Shown here: in pieces, positions 1 through 10,862 of the stretch | Position numbering within the stretch: the first letter of the stretch is position 1 | How the letters are laid out: each line of letters starts with the position of its first letter | Assembly: GCA_022823465.1 (NCBI GenBank) | Contig: JAJEHX010000001.1 | Location: 50,329 to 114,328, forward strand | From: Candidatus Latescibacterota bacterium | GTDB taxonomy: Bacteria; JAAXHH01 | Length of the DNA: 64,000 nucleotides | Reading direction: 5' to 3' | Made by a program: the position numbers and the translations under genes | The notes under the pieces: generated by a model | The model's database searches: none | Seen by the model: only the letters and a program-made list of their open reading frames with translations | Told to the model about the DNA's origin: nothing

Positions 1-169
1 CTTGGAGGTCATCGGTCGTTCCGACCGCCACGATCCGCCCGGCGCTAACCGCTACAGCCCCGTTTTCGATCACAGCGGCCTCCGCCATGGTCGGCCCGCG
101 ACGGGGCGCCCCGGACGCGCAGGTCACTACCTGTTCCGCGTTGTGGAGGTATAGATCTACTGTTTCCAT
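1..169 (-). CDS. hutI: Imidazolonepropionase, N-terminal part (cut by window edge)
   Basis: The visible 56 codons on the minus strand start with METVDLYLHNAEQVVT and continue with a beta-strand-rich segment ending GRIVAVGTTDDLQ. This is the usual N-terminus of the amidohydrolase-superfamily enzyme that hydrolyses 4-imidazolone-5-propionate to formiminoglutamate, the third step of histidine breakdown. The catalytic metal-binding part lies beyond the window edge. The call rests on this N-terminal pattern plus position: it follows hutU and hutH on the same strand, 111 bases after hutH. No strong Shine-Dalgarno precedes the ATG at 169, so the start is probable rather than certain. Confidence 0.8.
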   Translation of the reverse strand, partial: METVDLYLHNAEQVVTCASGAPRRGPTMAEAAVIENGAVAVSAGRIVAVGTTDDLQ

Positions 170-280
170 GTTTCTTTACTACGGACGATGGCTGATGCCG
201 TCGATTCGAGACATCCCCATTGGTGCTGAACCTGGATCGGGTCGAGGGGACACGGACGTTTGCAATTCCGGCGGGATGAC

Positions 281-1864
281 TCAATCCAGCGTGGGGCCGG
301 GCACCTTCACTTTCTCCCCGACCGCGTCTACTATGCTGCACTGCGATACAAGCTTGCGTATGGATTCGATCAGCGGCGCGAGGGGGGCGTCGCGGTCCAG
401 GAAGGGGACGTGCCGGCGAATCATCCGGTACGCCGGTCCGGTACCCCGCCCCATGTCATCCGAAGTGACGCCAGGCTCCCTGCACCTGAAATCGATTGCC
501 TGGGCCGCGGCCATCAATTCTATGGCGACAATGGTCTCCACGTTTTCAAGGACCTGCAGCGTATGATATACCGACGCCGCGCCCATGCTCACGTGATCTT
601 CCGTGTTCGCGCCGCTCGGGATGGAGTCCGCGCTGGCGGGATGGGCCAGCACCTTGTTCTCCGACGCCAGGGCCGCCGCCGTGTACTGGGTGAGCATCAA
701 CCCGCTTTCCAGTCCACCATGGTCGGTAAGGAACATGGGCAGCACGTGACCGTTCGAATCGGCATCCACGAGGCGGGCCGTGCGCCGCTCGCTCATGTTG
801 CCCATGTCCACGAGCGACAGCTTCATGCTGTCCATCGCCACGGCGATGGGTTCGCCGTGGAAGTTGCCCGCGCTGATGATCTCCGCGTCGCCGGGATCAT
901 CCCCGGCGAAGACGAGGGGATTATCGTTCGCGGCGTTCAGTTCGATATTGATCATCCAGCGGGCGTAGTCGATCGTGTCCCTGACCGCGCCGTGTACCTG
1001 GGGCACGCAGCGCAGCGTGTAGGGGTCCTGCACGTTGCCTGGATCGTCGGAACGCAGTAACCGGCTGCCGTGCAGGATGTCCCGCAGGAACGCCGCACAG
1101 GCGATCTGCCTGGGATGGGGGCGGATGGCGTGCACGCGGGCGTCGTAGGCTCGGTCGGTACCGAGCAGCGCTTCCAAAGTCATGGCGGCCGCGATATCCG
1201 CCGTAAGCGCGAGAACGGTTGCCCGGTGGACCAGCAAGGCGCCGAGACCGGCCATGAGGGTCGTGCCGTTGGTCAGAGCCAGTCCCTCCTTGGCCTTCAG
1301 ACTGACCGGATGAAGGCCCGCTTCCCGCAGTGCTGTCGCGCCGTCAAGCCGCCGTCCTCGATAGTAGGCCTCCCCTTCTCCAATCAGCACCAGGGACATA
1401 TGCGCCAGGGTCGCCAGATCGCCACTCGCGCCGAGGGAACCCCGTCCGGGTATGCAGGGATGGACACCCTCGTTGAGCATGTCCACCATCAGCTGCACGA
1501 CTTCCGGCCGGATGCCCGAGTAGCCCATGGCGAGCGTATTCACCCGGGTGACCAGCATGGCGCGCACGGTCTCCTCATCCAGTTCGGGACCGGCGCCGGC
1601 CGCGTGGCTCCGAATAAGGTTCGTCTGCAGTTCGGCGACCTGGCCGGAGGAGATCAGCTTGTCCTTGAACCGGCCGAATCCGGTGGTGATCCCGTAGGCG
1701 ATCCGGCCTTCCGAGACCAGCCGGTCCACCACTTCCCGGGAACGCGTCATCCCGGGGAGGGCGTCGGGGTGTATGGCTACGGGGCGGCCCTTCGAGACGG
1801 CGACCACCTCGTCAATGGTGAGATCGTGACCCGTGAGGGCCAGTGGGTCATGGGAATGGACCAT
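281..1864 (-). CDS. hutH: Histidine ammonia-lyase
   Basis: Cytoplasmic enzyme that deaminates L-histidine to urocanate, the first step of the hut pathway. The 527-residue product has the family-typical length and the Ala-Ser-Gly triad (about residues 146-148, in GSLGASGDLA) that cyclises to the MIO electrophile. It also has the AYGITTGFG segment carrying the catalytic tyrosine and the NAANDNPL motif. I start at the ATG at 1864, not the in-frame GTG three codons upstream, because AGGGGG lies 8 bases before the ATG. Its start is 21 bases after the hutU stop, so the two are almost certainly co-transcribed. Confidence 0.95.
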   Translation of the reverse strand: MVHSHDPLALTGHDLTIDEVVAVSKGRPVAIHPDALPGMTRSREVVDRLVSEGRIAYGITTGFGRFKDKLISSGQVAELQTNLIRSHAAGAGPELDEETVRAMLVTRVNTLAMGYSGIRPEVVQLMVDMLNEGVHPCIPGRGSLGASGDLATLAHMSLVLIGEGEAYYRGRRLDGATALREAGLHPVSLKAKEGLALTNGTTLMAGLGALLVHRATVLALTADIAAAMTLEALLGTDRAYDARVHAIRPHPRQIACAAFLRDILHGSRLLRSDDPGNVQDPYTLRCVPQVHGAVRDTIDYARWMINIELNAANDNPLVFAGDDPGDAEIISAGNFHGEPIAVAMDSMKLSLVDMGNMSERRTARLVDADSNGHVLPMFLTDHGGLESGLMLTQYTAAALASENKVLAHPASADSIPSGANTEDHVSMGAASVYHTLQVLENVETIVAIELMAAAQAIDFRCREPGVTSDDMGRGTGPAYRMIRRHVPFLDRDAPLAPLIESIRKLVSQCSIVDAVGEKVKVPGPTLD

Positions 1865-1885
1865 GCCTGCCACCCCCTGCCGGTT

Positions 1886-3523
<1,638 letters not shown>

Positions 3524-3543
3524 GTTACAGTCCAGTAGGCTGC

Positions 3544-4218
3544 TTACGCCCTCGATTCCCGATTCTTCCACTTTTCGTAGGTAAAGTCGGGACTGTTTAT
3601 CATGTCGAAATGGGAACGCTCCCAGGTCCTGATCTCTCCCGCCTTTTTCAACGTGTCTTCCGCTATGTCGAGGGGGATCTTCACCACGCCGTCCACGTCC
3701 GCGAGCAACAGGTCGCCGGTCTGAACGAGCAGTTGGCCGGCGACGAGGGGGCGGCCGACGGTCCGCACGTTGAAGGGCCCGTGGCCGGAGACCGTGCCGA
3801 GGCCCCAAATGGGCAGTCCCGCCGCCCGAATGCCTTCGAGATCGCGGACGCAGCCTTCGACCACGGCGCCCACCACGCCGAGTTTCCTGTGGATATGCGC
3901 CATGCCGTCGCCGAAGAGGGCGGCCCGCCTGGGGCGCGTGTCGACATCCTTCATCACCGCGATCATGGGTCCCGGCGTCTCGTTCAGCGCATCGTAGTAG
4001 TCGGACCAGCTCAGGTTGGCCGGTGTGGCGTCCAGCGGTGTGACCTCGGAGGTCACGGCGTACCCGATCACGGCGCCGAACTCGGGCGTCAGATACTGGA
4101 TCTCCGGTCCGGTGTAATCGTCATTTGAAACGCCCTGTACTTTTTCCACGGCATTGTAAACTGTGGCCGAGTCGAATCCGGCCAGGCCGTTCAATATGGC
4201 ATCGTCCACGCGGGTCAT
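3544..4218 (-). CDS. RraA-like / HMG-aldolase-type family protein
   Basis: A 224-residue protein of the RraA/dimethylmenaquinone-methyltransferase-like fold, which includes class II pyruvate aldolases and oxaloacetate decarboxylases. The signature is [20 protein letters not shown] (the R-D pair binds substrate and metal in the aldolases), followed by [15 protein letters not shown]. The ATG at 4218 is preceded by AAGGAGTT at good spacing and is preferred over an upstream in-frame start. It is the first gene of the hut operon, so a role linked to histidine-derived carboxylates is possible. The family is functionally broad, and the true substrate cannot be read from sequence. Confidence 0.85.
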   Translation of the reverse strand: MTRVDDAILNGLAGFDSATVYNAVEKVQGVSNDDYTGPEIQYLTPEFGAVIGYAVTSEVTPLDATPANLSWSDYYDALNETPGPMIAVMKDVDTRPRRAALFGDGMAHIHRKLGVVGAVVEGCVRDLEGIRAAGLPIWGLGTVSGHGPFNVRTVGRPLVAGQLLVQTGDLLLADVDGVVKIPLDIAEDTLKKAGEIRTWERSHFDMINSPDFTYEKWKNRESRA

Positions 4219-4534
4219 TCCTGTAACTCCTTTTATTTGAAGGAAAAGCAACTATTCGACGTATAAGAATCGTCGCAAGAGGAAGGGCCGATTAAACGTA
4301 GTGGCTCGCAGGCTAAAATCGATATGGGAGGGTCAAAAATCAAGGGAAATACACTACGAGCACACCGATCCAGGTGGCCTGCCTGAGGTGGACGGACCGT
4401 CTGGTTTCCATCTCGTACCGTTGGATCGCCGGCCCGACGTAAACCCGTTGACATGGGTCCGAATCTGTGCCATTTTCTCTGTTCGCAGCCATTAACTGGC
4501 ATAACTGAACAAGTACCGTTTTCAGGAGGTTTTT
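4219..4534. other. Divergent intergenic region, 316 bases
   Basis: This gap separates the minus-strand hut operon from the plus-strand DUF2911-type gene. It is more AT-rich near 4219-4345 than its surroundings, as expected for promoters. I can propose one plus-strand promoter (4448-4476) and see no convincing small gene. Short open frames here lack Shine-Dalgarno sites and resemble nothing known. Confidence 0.6.
4448..4476 (+). promoter_or_regulatory. Putative sigma-70-type promoter for the DUF2911-type gene
   Basis: A perfect TTGACA at 4448-4453 is followed after exactly 17 bases by CATTTT, which matches the -10 consensus at only three of six positions. The gene start is 59 bases downstream. 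The -35 is convincing and the -10 weak. Confidence 0.45.
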
Positions 4535-5092
4535 ATGCATCGCATCACCCGTATGCTCGGCGTTCTTGCCCTTTCCATGGCTTTCATGGCCATGGGCGGA
4601 ACCGCCGACGCCCAGACCACCATGCCTTCGGGCGGCGCCAGTTCGGATCCCGGCCGGGGCATGGCGGAAGTCTCATTGGCCGGCGGCAAAGTGTCCATCG
4701 ACTACGGCCGTCCGGAGATGAAGGGCAGGGACATGCTCGCCATGGCCCCTGATGGATTCGTCTGGCGTTTCGGCAGCAACAAATCCACCACCTTCACGAC
4801 GGAAGCCGATCTCATGTTCGGCGACATGACACTGGCAAAAGGCGAATACAGCGCCTGGGTCAAGCACGTGGAAGGCGATTCGTGGTCGCTCATCTTCAAC
4901 AGCGAAGTAGGGATCTGGGGCGCGCCCGGCGCCAAGCGGGAGAACGACGTGCTGGAGGTTCCGCTGACGTACACGATGGAAGATGACATGGTCGAACGCC
5001 TGACGGTGGACCTGAGGGACGAGGATGGCAAGGGATTACTGGTCGTTTCGTGGGGGGCCCACTGCCTCACGACCAGTTTCTCGGCCAAGTAG
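4535..5092 (+). CDS. DUF2911-type exported protein
   Basis: A 185-residue protein with a clear signal peptide (hydrophobic core LGVLALSMAFMAMGG, cleavage near TADAQ), so periplasmic or surface-located. The mature part, with KVSIDYGRPEMKGRDM, VWRFGSNKSTTFTTEADLMF and KGEYSAW, matches the all-beta DUF2911 family common in Bacteroidota and relatives. The biochemical role of that family is unknown. AGGAGG lies 5 bases before the ATG. The gene stands alone, with its own putative promoter and a strong terminator just after it. Confidence 0.85.
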   Translation: MHRITRMLGVLALSMAFMAMGGTADAQTTMPSGGASSDPGRGMAEVSLAGGKVSIDYGRPEMKGRDMLAMAPDGFVWRFGSNKSTTFTTEADLMFGDMTLAKGEYSAWVKHVEGDSWSLIFNSEVGIWGAPGAKRENDVLEVPLTYTMEDDMVERLTVDLRDEDGKGLLVVSWGAHCLTTSFSAK

Positions 5093-5122
5093 TTACCGCG
5101 GCAATCGCGCAATGCAATCTTC

Positions 5123-5160
5123 AAAGGGACAGGGGTACATTACGCCTGTCCCTTTTTCTT
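5123..5160 (+). terminator. Rho-independent terminator after the DUF2911-type gene
   Basis: AAAGGGACAGG (5123-5133) pairs perfectly with CCTGTCCCTTT (5145-5155), with an 11-base loop, followed by a T-rich run to 5160. It sits between two convergent genes. On the minus strand the stem is followed by only three Ts, so termination there would be weaker. Confidence 0.9.
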
Positions 5161-6218
5161 TACCATTTTTCAGGATTCAGACCGACGCGGATACCCGCAT
5201 CCCTGATCTGTTGCCACGTGGTATCGTCGATGTTGATCCCATCCCGGCGACGCGCCTCCGCCAGCCGGAACTCCGGTTCGCCCGGCATGAGGATCTCGTC
5301 GAAACCGGGGGCGGTCCGGCTGGCTTTTACGTGGCGGATCATCCCTTCGACTTCCTCGTAGTACCAGTCCAGTTCCGTGAAGAACGAAATGTCGTAGACG
5401 GTGAAAAGCACCCCGTTGCTTTCCACGATCTGTTCGCCCTGCGCGCATCCCTGCCCACTCAGCGTACCACCCAGGATTTCCACGAGCAGTCCCAGGCTGT
5501 ACCCTTTGTGAGCGACGATGCCGCCCATGGGCAGGATGGCGCCGTTGGGCGGCGGCCCCTTGATGACCGTGGGATCCGTTGTGGGATTGCCTTCATGATC
5601 GATCAGCCAGCCCTCGGGAACCTGCACCCCCTTGTTCGCGGCGACGCGTACCTTCCCCTCCGCGACGACAGACGTCGTCAGGTCCACGAGGACGGGCTCG
5701 GCGTCGCGACGGGGAGCCGAAAAGGCGATGGGGTTGGTGCTGATGCGTCCATCGATGCCGCCGAAGGGCGAGATCTGGCGTCCGAAGCGTCCCGCGTTTA
5801 CGAAGGCCAGCCCGATCAGCCCTTCCCGGGCCGCCATGAGCGGATAGGCGCCCACCCGGCCCACGTGGCTGGTACGCCGGAGCGACACCGTGGCCGTGCC
5901 GTGTTTCCGCGCCTTTTCTATGGCCAGCTTCATGGCGAAGGTGCCGCCCACCTGGCCGAGCGCGCCGCCGTTGTCGACCACGGCCGTACAGGGACTTTCC
6001 CGGATGATGCGCACGTCGGCCCGGGCCTTGAATCGGCCTTCATCCATGATGGCCCTGACGTATTCCGGGAGACGGATGGCGCCGTGGGAATCATGGCCGA
6101 AGAGGTTCGAGTCCACGAGGTGATCCACCACGCTGCGGGCATCCTCCGCCGTGCAGCCTGCCGCCTCCAGTACTTCGCAGCCGATCGTATGCAGTTTCTC
6201 GGGGGATATTACTGGCAT
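5160..6218 (-). CDS. Malate/L-lactate/ureidoglycolate-type dehydrogenase (Ldh_2 family)
   Basis: A 352-residue NAD(P)-dependent 2-hydroxyacid oxidoreductase of the non-Rossmann Ldh_2/YbiC family. Family signs are DSNLFGHDSHGAIRLPEYV, SHVGRVGAYPLMAA, SPFGGIDGRISTNPIAF and the glycine-rich HKGYSLGLLVEILGGTLSG. An open frame continues upstream, but the ATG at 6218 has AGGAAG in front and begins the conserved region. It is the last gene of the putative six-gene minus-strand operon, whose end is marked by the stem at 5123-5155. Substrate (malate, lactate, sulfolactate or ureidoglycolate type) cannot be fixed by eye. Confidence 0.88.
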   Translation of the reverse strand: MPVISPEKLHTIGCEVLEAAGCTAEDARSVVDHLVDSNLFGHDSHGAIRLPEYVRAIMDEGRFKARADVRIIRESPCTAVVDNGGALGQVGGTFAMKLAIEKARKHGTATVSLRRTSHVGRVGAYPLMAAREGLIGLAFVNAGRFGRQISPFGGIDGRISTNPIAFSAPRRDAEPVLVDLTTSVVAEGKVRVAANKGVQVPEGWLIDHEGNPTTDPTVIKGPPPNGAILPMGGIVAHKGYSLGLLVEILGGTLSGQGCAQGEQIVESNGVLFTVYDISFFTELDWYYEEVEGMIRHVKASRTAPGFDEILMPGEPEFRLAEARRRDGINIDDTTWQQIRDAGIRVGLNPEKW

Positions 6219-6328
6219 TGGCTTCCTTTCATATTCTTGCCTGCGCGTTTTGTCCGGTAAGGGCTTTCTGTCAAAAAGTAACCGGCAGTAATCTTCGTTT
6301 AAAGGCGCCGAGTAAGATACCGGCCGAA

Positions 6329-7363
6329 TCAACTTCTGAACTTCTCCAGCTTCTTTCTCAGTCCGGGCCGCTCGAGCACCTCCCTGTTGACCACGTAGGG
6401 AGGCTCCTCCCCCCTGGAGACGGCCAGGGCCGCCTTCATGCAGTCGTGTCCGATATCGCGAAACAGCTCGTAGGTCCAGCACGAAGCGTGAGGCGCCAGG
6501 ATGACGTTCGGGAGCGAGAGCAGTGGGTCGTCGGCGTCTGGCGGTTCCTGCTCGAAGACGTCAATGGCCGCGCCTGCGATCCAGCCTTCCTGCAACGCCT
6601 GCTCCAGTGCTCTCTGGTCGACGATGGCACCACGCGCCGTGTTGATCAGGAAGGCGTCCGGCCTCATCATGCGCAATTCCCGCGAACCGACCAGGTACCG
6701 GGTGTGTTCGTTCAGCGGGCAGTGAATGGAGACGAACGTGCAGCGTTTCAGGAGGGTCTCCAGGTCCACCAGCGTTACCCCAAGCTGCGCGGCCTCCTCC
6801 GCGGACACGGCCGGATCGGTGACGAGGATCCCGGACGGTTCGAAAGGCGCGAGCATGCGCACCACCTCGCGGCCGATCATGCCCATGCCGATCAGGCCGA
6901 CCACGCGCCCCCGGATCTCGCATCCCATGTGATCGAAGCGGATATTCCAGTCGTCATTCCGGACGATGGCGTCCTTGATCGTCACCCGGTGGCAGAGACC
7001 GAGCATCAGGGCCATCGTCGCGCTGGCCACGGGTTTCCTGGTGGCCTCCGGAGTGATCGTTATCATGACGTCCGCATCGGTCGCCGCGTCGAGATCGATC
7101 ATGTCGTAGCCCACACCGGTTCGCGCGATGAGCGCAAGCCGATCGATACCCGTGAGGCTGTCACGCGTATAGGCCTGTCCCATCGATATGACCACGTCGA
7201 AGTCCGCGAGTTGATCCGGGGTAACGGGACTCCGGTCCTCGGCCAGGAACGCGTGGGAAACACCTGCCTCGTCCAGCAGGTCGATCCCGAAATCCTTGAA
7301 CACGACTTCGCCGTCGGAACCCAGCAAATCGGCGACGAGGGCTACGTGGAATTCGTTTTTCAT
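6329..7363 (-). CDS. D-isomer-specific 2-hydroxyacid dehydrogenase
   Basis: A 344-residue cytoplasmic NAD-dependent dehydrogenase. It has the Rossmann motif GLIGMGMIGREVVRML, the catalytic arginine in LINTARGAIVD, the glutamate in DVFEQEPP and the histidine in LAPHASCWT. The ATG at 7363 begins the usual N-terminus but has no clear Shine-Dalgarno. The 145-base gap to the upstream transporter gene holds no gene. It probably interconverts a 2-oxo acid and a D-2-hydroxy acid. With the Ldh_2-type enzyme downstream, the pair could handle the two stereoisomers of one substrate, which is inference. Confidence 0.88.
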   Translation of the reverse strand: MKNEFHVALVADLLGSDGEVVFKDFGIDLLDEAGVSHAFLAEDRSPVTPDQLADFDVVISMGQAYTRDSLTGIDRLALIARTGVGYDMIDLDAATDADVMITITPEATRKPVASATMALMLGLCHRVTIKDAIVRNDDWNIRFDHMGCEIRGRVVGLIGMGMIGREVVRMLAPFEPSGILVTDPAVSAEEAAQLGVTLVDLETLLKRCTFVSIHCPLNEHTRYLVGSRELRMMRPDAFLINTARGAIVDQRALEQALQEGWIAGAAIDVFEQEPPDADDPLLSLPNVILAPHASCWTYELFRDIGHDCMKAALAVSRGEEPPYVVNREVLERPGLRKKLEKFRS

Positions 7364-7508
7364 GAAAAAAGTCAGACTATTGCAACAGCTTGATAATCGT
7401 AACAATGCCTCTGATTTATGAACAGGGTAGTTGCGTCCCGCGCCGTCCCTCCCCGCCGTTCCGCGCCGACAAAACACCTGCGGTACGTCGGAGCCCGTCC
7501 CCGCCGTG

Positions 7509-9560
7509 TCAGAACAGGATCTGGGACGTGGACTTGGCGATCAGCACCAGGGACACGGCCGCCATGCCGATCAGGCCCAGGCCGCACCCGTATCCGGCCA
7601 GGATCACCGGCGCGTAGGCGCGCCATCGTTTTTCTCCGTACCGCCGTCCGAAATAGAACCGGCCGAGCATCGCTCCGATGAACGTGGGCAGCGTGTAGTG
7701 TATCCACGCTCCGGTACCCAGTCCGGCTATCAGTCCGTAGAACAGCAGCGGCGGCGCCTTGAGCAGGGTCAGGACCCCGTACAGCGCGGCCGCAAACCCC
7801 ATGCCCGCGCCGATATACTCCCACCGTATCAGTTGTCCGATCACGTCCGAACCGCCCGGCAGGGTCGACTTGATCCAGATCGTCTCCATGGTCGCCTGCA
7901 GCGGCCACATCTTCTCGACGAAGGGATAGGCGGCCGACGGGATGGGCGCCAGTTTCCAGATCAGGGCGTAGAACAGGAAACTGAATACGATGAGCAGTAT
8001 CAGGCTCAATATATACAGTTTGATCAGGCTTGGGAATCGCGTTCGGGTGAGTTCCAGCTGCCTGAAGGTTGCCACGACGCCGCTGTGATCGAAGAGGGGA
8101 ACCGGGGCGAACCATATCGCCACCCCCTTGTAGCCCGAGAGATAGAAGGTTCCCTCCCTGGCGTAGGGGAAGGAAGATCCGTAGGGCGATCCCGTGAGTC
8201 CGATCATGCGGGCGCCGATGTAGGAGAAGAAGGGCGTCCACAGGAACCCGAATACCACGGAGATCCAGACGGGGAACGCCGGTTCAAGGTAGTATACCAG
8301 GAGAATGAAGCACAGGGTCGATAACGCCCAGAGCGCAATGGGAATGGGCAGCCTGAAATCTCCCCTTTCCGGCGGCGGCCTGCGAGGTCCCCGGACGCCG
8401 GACGAGCCTTCCGGATCCCTCCTCAACGCGCGTGCGAAGGCGACCAGGCCGATCAGGCCGATGACCAGCGAAGTGCCGATGGAGGAGAAGCTCAGCCAGA
8501 AGTCGATGGTGTTGTTGATTGAGGTGGGTATGGTGCTCATACCGGGCGTCCAGCTGTGCAGCAGGCCGAGATGATAGAGGAGCGGATTGGCGATAAAGGT
8601 GATGAAGAAGGAACTGATGAAGGTGCCGACCACGATCCAGAACGGCAGGACGAATCCCACCAGGAGCGTGGCCATGTCCGTGCCGATGCCAATGGGCGTG
8701 GCGGGCAGGACGTCCCGGAACCGCGGCGTGAAGTCCGCGAAGGGAATGGGGAAGACCTCCACTCCCTTGGTCAGTACCACGCCGGAAACCGTGGGCACGA
8801 CCACGTAGAGTATGCCCCAGCCCAGGCCGATCATGGCCCCGACCGTGAAGAGGCGCCAGCGCCAGGTCTCCTCTCCTGCGGACGATTCCGCCAGGGCGGT
8901 GGCGCCGGCCGCCTGCACGGGCGCCAGGGGAAAGGGCAGGCGCTCTGTATCCGCCGTAATGCGGAAGAGCACGTATCCAAGGGAAAGGGCGTTGACCAGG
9001 CCGAGGATGGAAACGAGGACGGCCAGGAGGATCGGTTCCAGCCACTCCATGGAGAAGAGGGTACGGGTAATCAGCGAATCGGAGCCCCGGGGCGGAGAGA
9101 CCCACTGGGGCAGGAGCTGGGCCAGGCCGTCCGCCTGGGGCGACTGGATCAGGTACTGGAACCAGATCATCTTGGCGAAGGGCGCGCCGTGCACCGACGA
9201 TCCGGCCGCCATGCCGCTGGCGCCCAGTCCCGTGGCCGCCAGCCCCGCGGCGAGCCAGTAGAGGATGATGGCTTCCTGGGGCTTCAGCTTGATGAACAGC
9301 CGCTTGCCGATCTCGATGAACATGATGATGGTGACCCACTCCGCGGCTCCCGCGAAGCTCTTCCCGGTCACCAGTTCCAGGTAGATCGCCCCGGGGAGCA
9401 TGACCAGCCCGACGAAGAAGGCGGCCCAGATGATCCGTCCACTGAACCCGTCCTCGTAGGGCAGGCTGTCCGGCACGATCTGCCACCGGTCATCCTGTCG
9501 GTCGGCGGCAGCCTCCGGTTCCTGCCGTTCCTGTGGTTCACGCCTGTCCGTATCGCTCAT
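7509..9560 (-). CDS. OPT-like multi-pass membrane transporter
   Basis: A 683-residue integral membrane protein with roughly 14 hydrophobic segments after a charged cytoplasmic N-terminus of about 40 residues. The pattern TERLPFPLAPVQAAGATAL, the long loop ending in FADFTPRF, and repeated glycine-rich helices resemble the oligopeptide-transporter (OPT/YSL) superfamily, whose members move peptides or metal chelates. It is broadly similar in architecture to the two DUF6785-like transporters at 15433-17427 and 24417-26414. It follows an amidohydrolase gene after 93 bases. Substrate is unknown. Confidence 0.75.
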   Translation of the reverse strand: MSDTDRREPQERQEPEAAADRQDDRWQIVPDSLPYEDGFSGRIIWAAFFVGLVMLPGAIYLELVTGKSFAGAAEWVTIIMFIEIGKRLFIKLKPQEAIILYWLAAGLAATGLGASGMAAGSSVHGAPFAKMIWFQYLIQSPQADGLAQLLPQWVSPPRGSDSLITRTLFSMEWLEPILLAVLVSILGLVNALSLGYVLFRITADTERLPFPLAPVQAAGATALAESSAGEETWRWRLFTVGAMIGLGWGILYVVVPTVSGVVLTKGVEVFPIPFADFTPRFRDVLPATPIGIGTDMATLLVGFVLPFWIVVGTFISSFFITFIANPLLYHLGLLHSWTPGMSTIPTSINNTIDFWLSFSSIGTSLVIGLIGLVAFARALRRDPEGSSGVRGPRRPPPERGDFRLPIPIALWALSTLCFILLVYYLEPAFPVWISVVFGFLWTPFFSYIGARMIGLTGSPYGSSFPYAREGTFYLSGYKGVAIWFAPVPLFDHSGVVATFRQLELTRTRFPSLIKLYILSLILLIVFSFLFYALIWKLAPIPSAAYPFVEKMWPLQATMETIWIKSTLPGGSDVIGQLIRWEYIGAGMGFAAALYGVLTLLKAPPLLFYGLIAGLGTGAWIHYTLPTFIGAMLGRFYFGRRYGEKRWRAYAPVILAGYGCGLGLIGMAAVSLVLIAKSTSQILF

Positions 9561-9653
9561 ACGTCACACTCGGCCCTGATGCGTTTGTAATCACTCATCT
9601 CATTCCTGTCGCCTATTCGTCGCGCAAGTCCGCCGTCGCGCAAGTCCAACCGC

Positions 9654-10811
9654 TCAATCGATCCTGGTATAGTTGCCTGCCTTGTCCCACTCCAGCCGCG
9701 TCAGACCGTTCAGGTCCCAGACCACCTCTCCGGCGCGGACGGTCAACAGGCACCTGAGGCGCCGGTCGCCGCGCATGCGGGCATGGCCCGAATCGACGAA
9801 ACCGAATTCTCCGTATTCCAGTTCGAGCACGGCGACGTCCGCCTCCGCGCCGATGCTCAGGGTGCCCAGTTCGGGGCGCCGGATGACGCGGGCGGGGTTG
9901 CGCGTGGAGCGCATCACCACGTCCTCCAGCGTCATGCCCATGTTGAGGCATTTGGACATGGTCGTGTTCATGTTCGCGTTCGGGAGCAGAGCGCTGTACT
10001 TGTGAAAGTCGGTGCTGACCGTGTCCGGCAGGAAGCCCTGTTCGACTGCCGGCACGGCAATGCGGAACCAGAAGCTGCCGCCGCCGTGGCCCAGGTCGAA
10101 CTGGATGCCCTTGTCCCGGGCCTCCCGGACGTAGTCGTTCACCCTGCCGTGCTCGTCCAGCAGGGGGATGTGCTGCGCGTACATGTGCGTGTGGATGTCG
10201 CCCGGACTCAGTTTCTTCAGCAGCAGGTCCCGGTAGCTGCGGGCCGGTTTCGGCGCGAAATCGATCATGGCGATGGTGCCGCTCCGGCGGGCCGCCGCGA
10301 CCGCGCCGTCCACCGCCTCCCAGCCCGGACCGTTGAAATGGGCGGTCTTTGACCCGACTATATGTTCGGGATACCTGCTGATCATGTCCGCGCAGGGCAA
10401 AGGATCCATCTCGGAAACGTCCTGTTCCACCGCGCCTTCCATGCCGGCGCCCACGATGTTGACCAGGGCCAGCACGCGGGTAATGGATTCGGCGATGACC
10501 GTGTCCTTGAAGTCTTCGAATTTCTTCCAGCCGGCGCCCCCGGTATCGAGCACCGTGGTCACCCCGTTGGGGAGCACGTGGGCATCGGGGAAGACCCATC
10601 CCCGGTAACCGCCGTAGGCATGCATGTGGATGTCGATCAGCCCGGGCGTGACGTAATGGCCGTGGACGCGGGCGACCTTCCGCCCGTATTCCGCGGGGAT
10701 GTCGTGTTCCACTGCCGCAACGAGTCCGCCGTTCACGGCCACGTCCCGGCTTCCGTTGATGCCGTTCTCCGGATCGATGACGTGGCCGCCCTTGATGATC
10801 AGGTCGTACAT
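9654..10811 (-). CDS. Amidohydrolase/deacetylase-family metallohydrolase
   Basis: A 385-residue TIM-barrel metal-dependent hydrolase. The N-terminus DLIIKGGHVIDPENG is typical, the first metal pair is in TPGLIDIHMHAYGG, and later histidines lie in IHTHMY and FDLGHGGG. The conserved aspartate is in DTVSTDFHKYS, followed by the C-terminal beta-sandwich segment LSIGAEADVAVLELE. It resembles the amidohydrolase/deacetylase subgroup that acts on N-acetylated or cyclic amide substrates. The ATG at 10811 has GAGAGGAGCGG in front and is preferred over an in-frame start 16 codons upstream. It lies 51 bases after the M28/FtsX fusion gene. The substrate is unknown. Confidence 0.85.
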   Translation of the reverse strand: MYDLIIKGGHVIDPENGINGSRDVAVNGGLVAAVEHDIPAEYGRKVARVHGHYVTPGLIDIHMHAYGGYRGWVFPDAHVLPNGVTTVLDTGGAGWKKFEDFKDTVIAESITRVLALVNIVGAGMEGAVEQDVSEMDPLPCADMISRYPEHIVGSKTAHFNGPGWEAVDGAVAAARRSGTIAMIDFAPKPARSYRDLLLKKLSPGDIHTHMYAQHIPLLDEHGRVNDYVREARDKGIQFDLGHGGGSFWFRIAVPAVEQGFLPDTVSTDFHKYSALLPNANMNTTMSKCLNMGMTLEDVVMRSTRNPARVIRRPELGTLSIGAEADVAVLELEYGEFGFVDSGHARMRGDRRLRCLLTVRAGEVVWDLNGLTRLEWDKAGNYTRID

Positions 10812-10862
10812 CTCCGCTCCTCTCTCATGAACGCACCGTACACTTCCTCTCCTCACCATCGA

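Noticed and set aside
3524..3808. 95-codon N-terminal extension of hutU
   Set aside because: It overlaps the RraA-like gene in another frame, and its arginine-proline-rich sequence does not resemble any urocanase.
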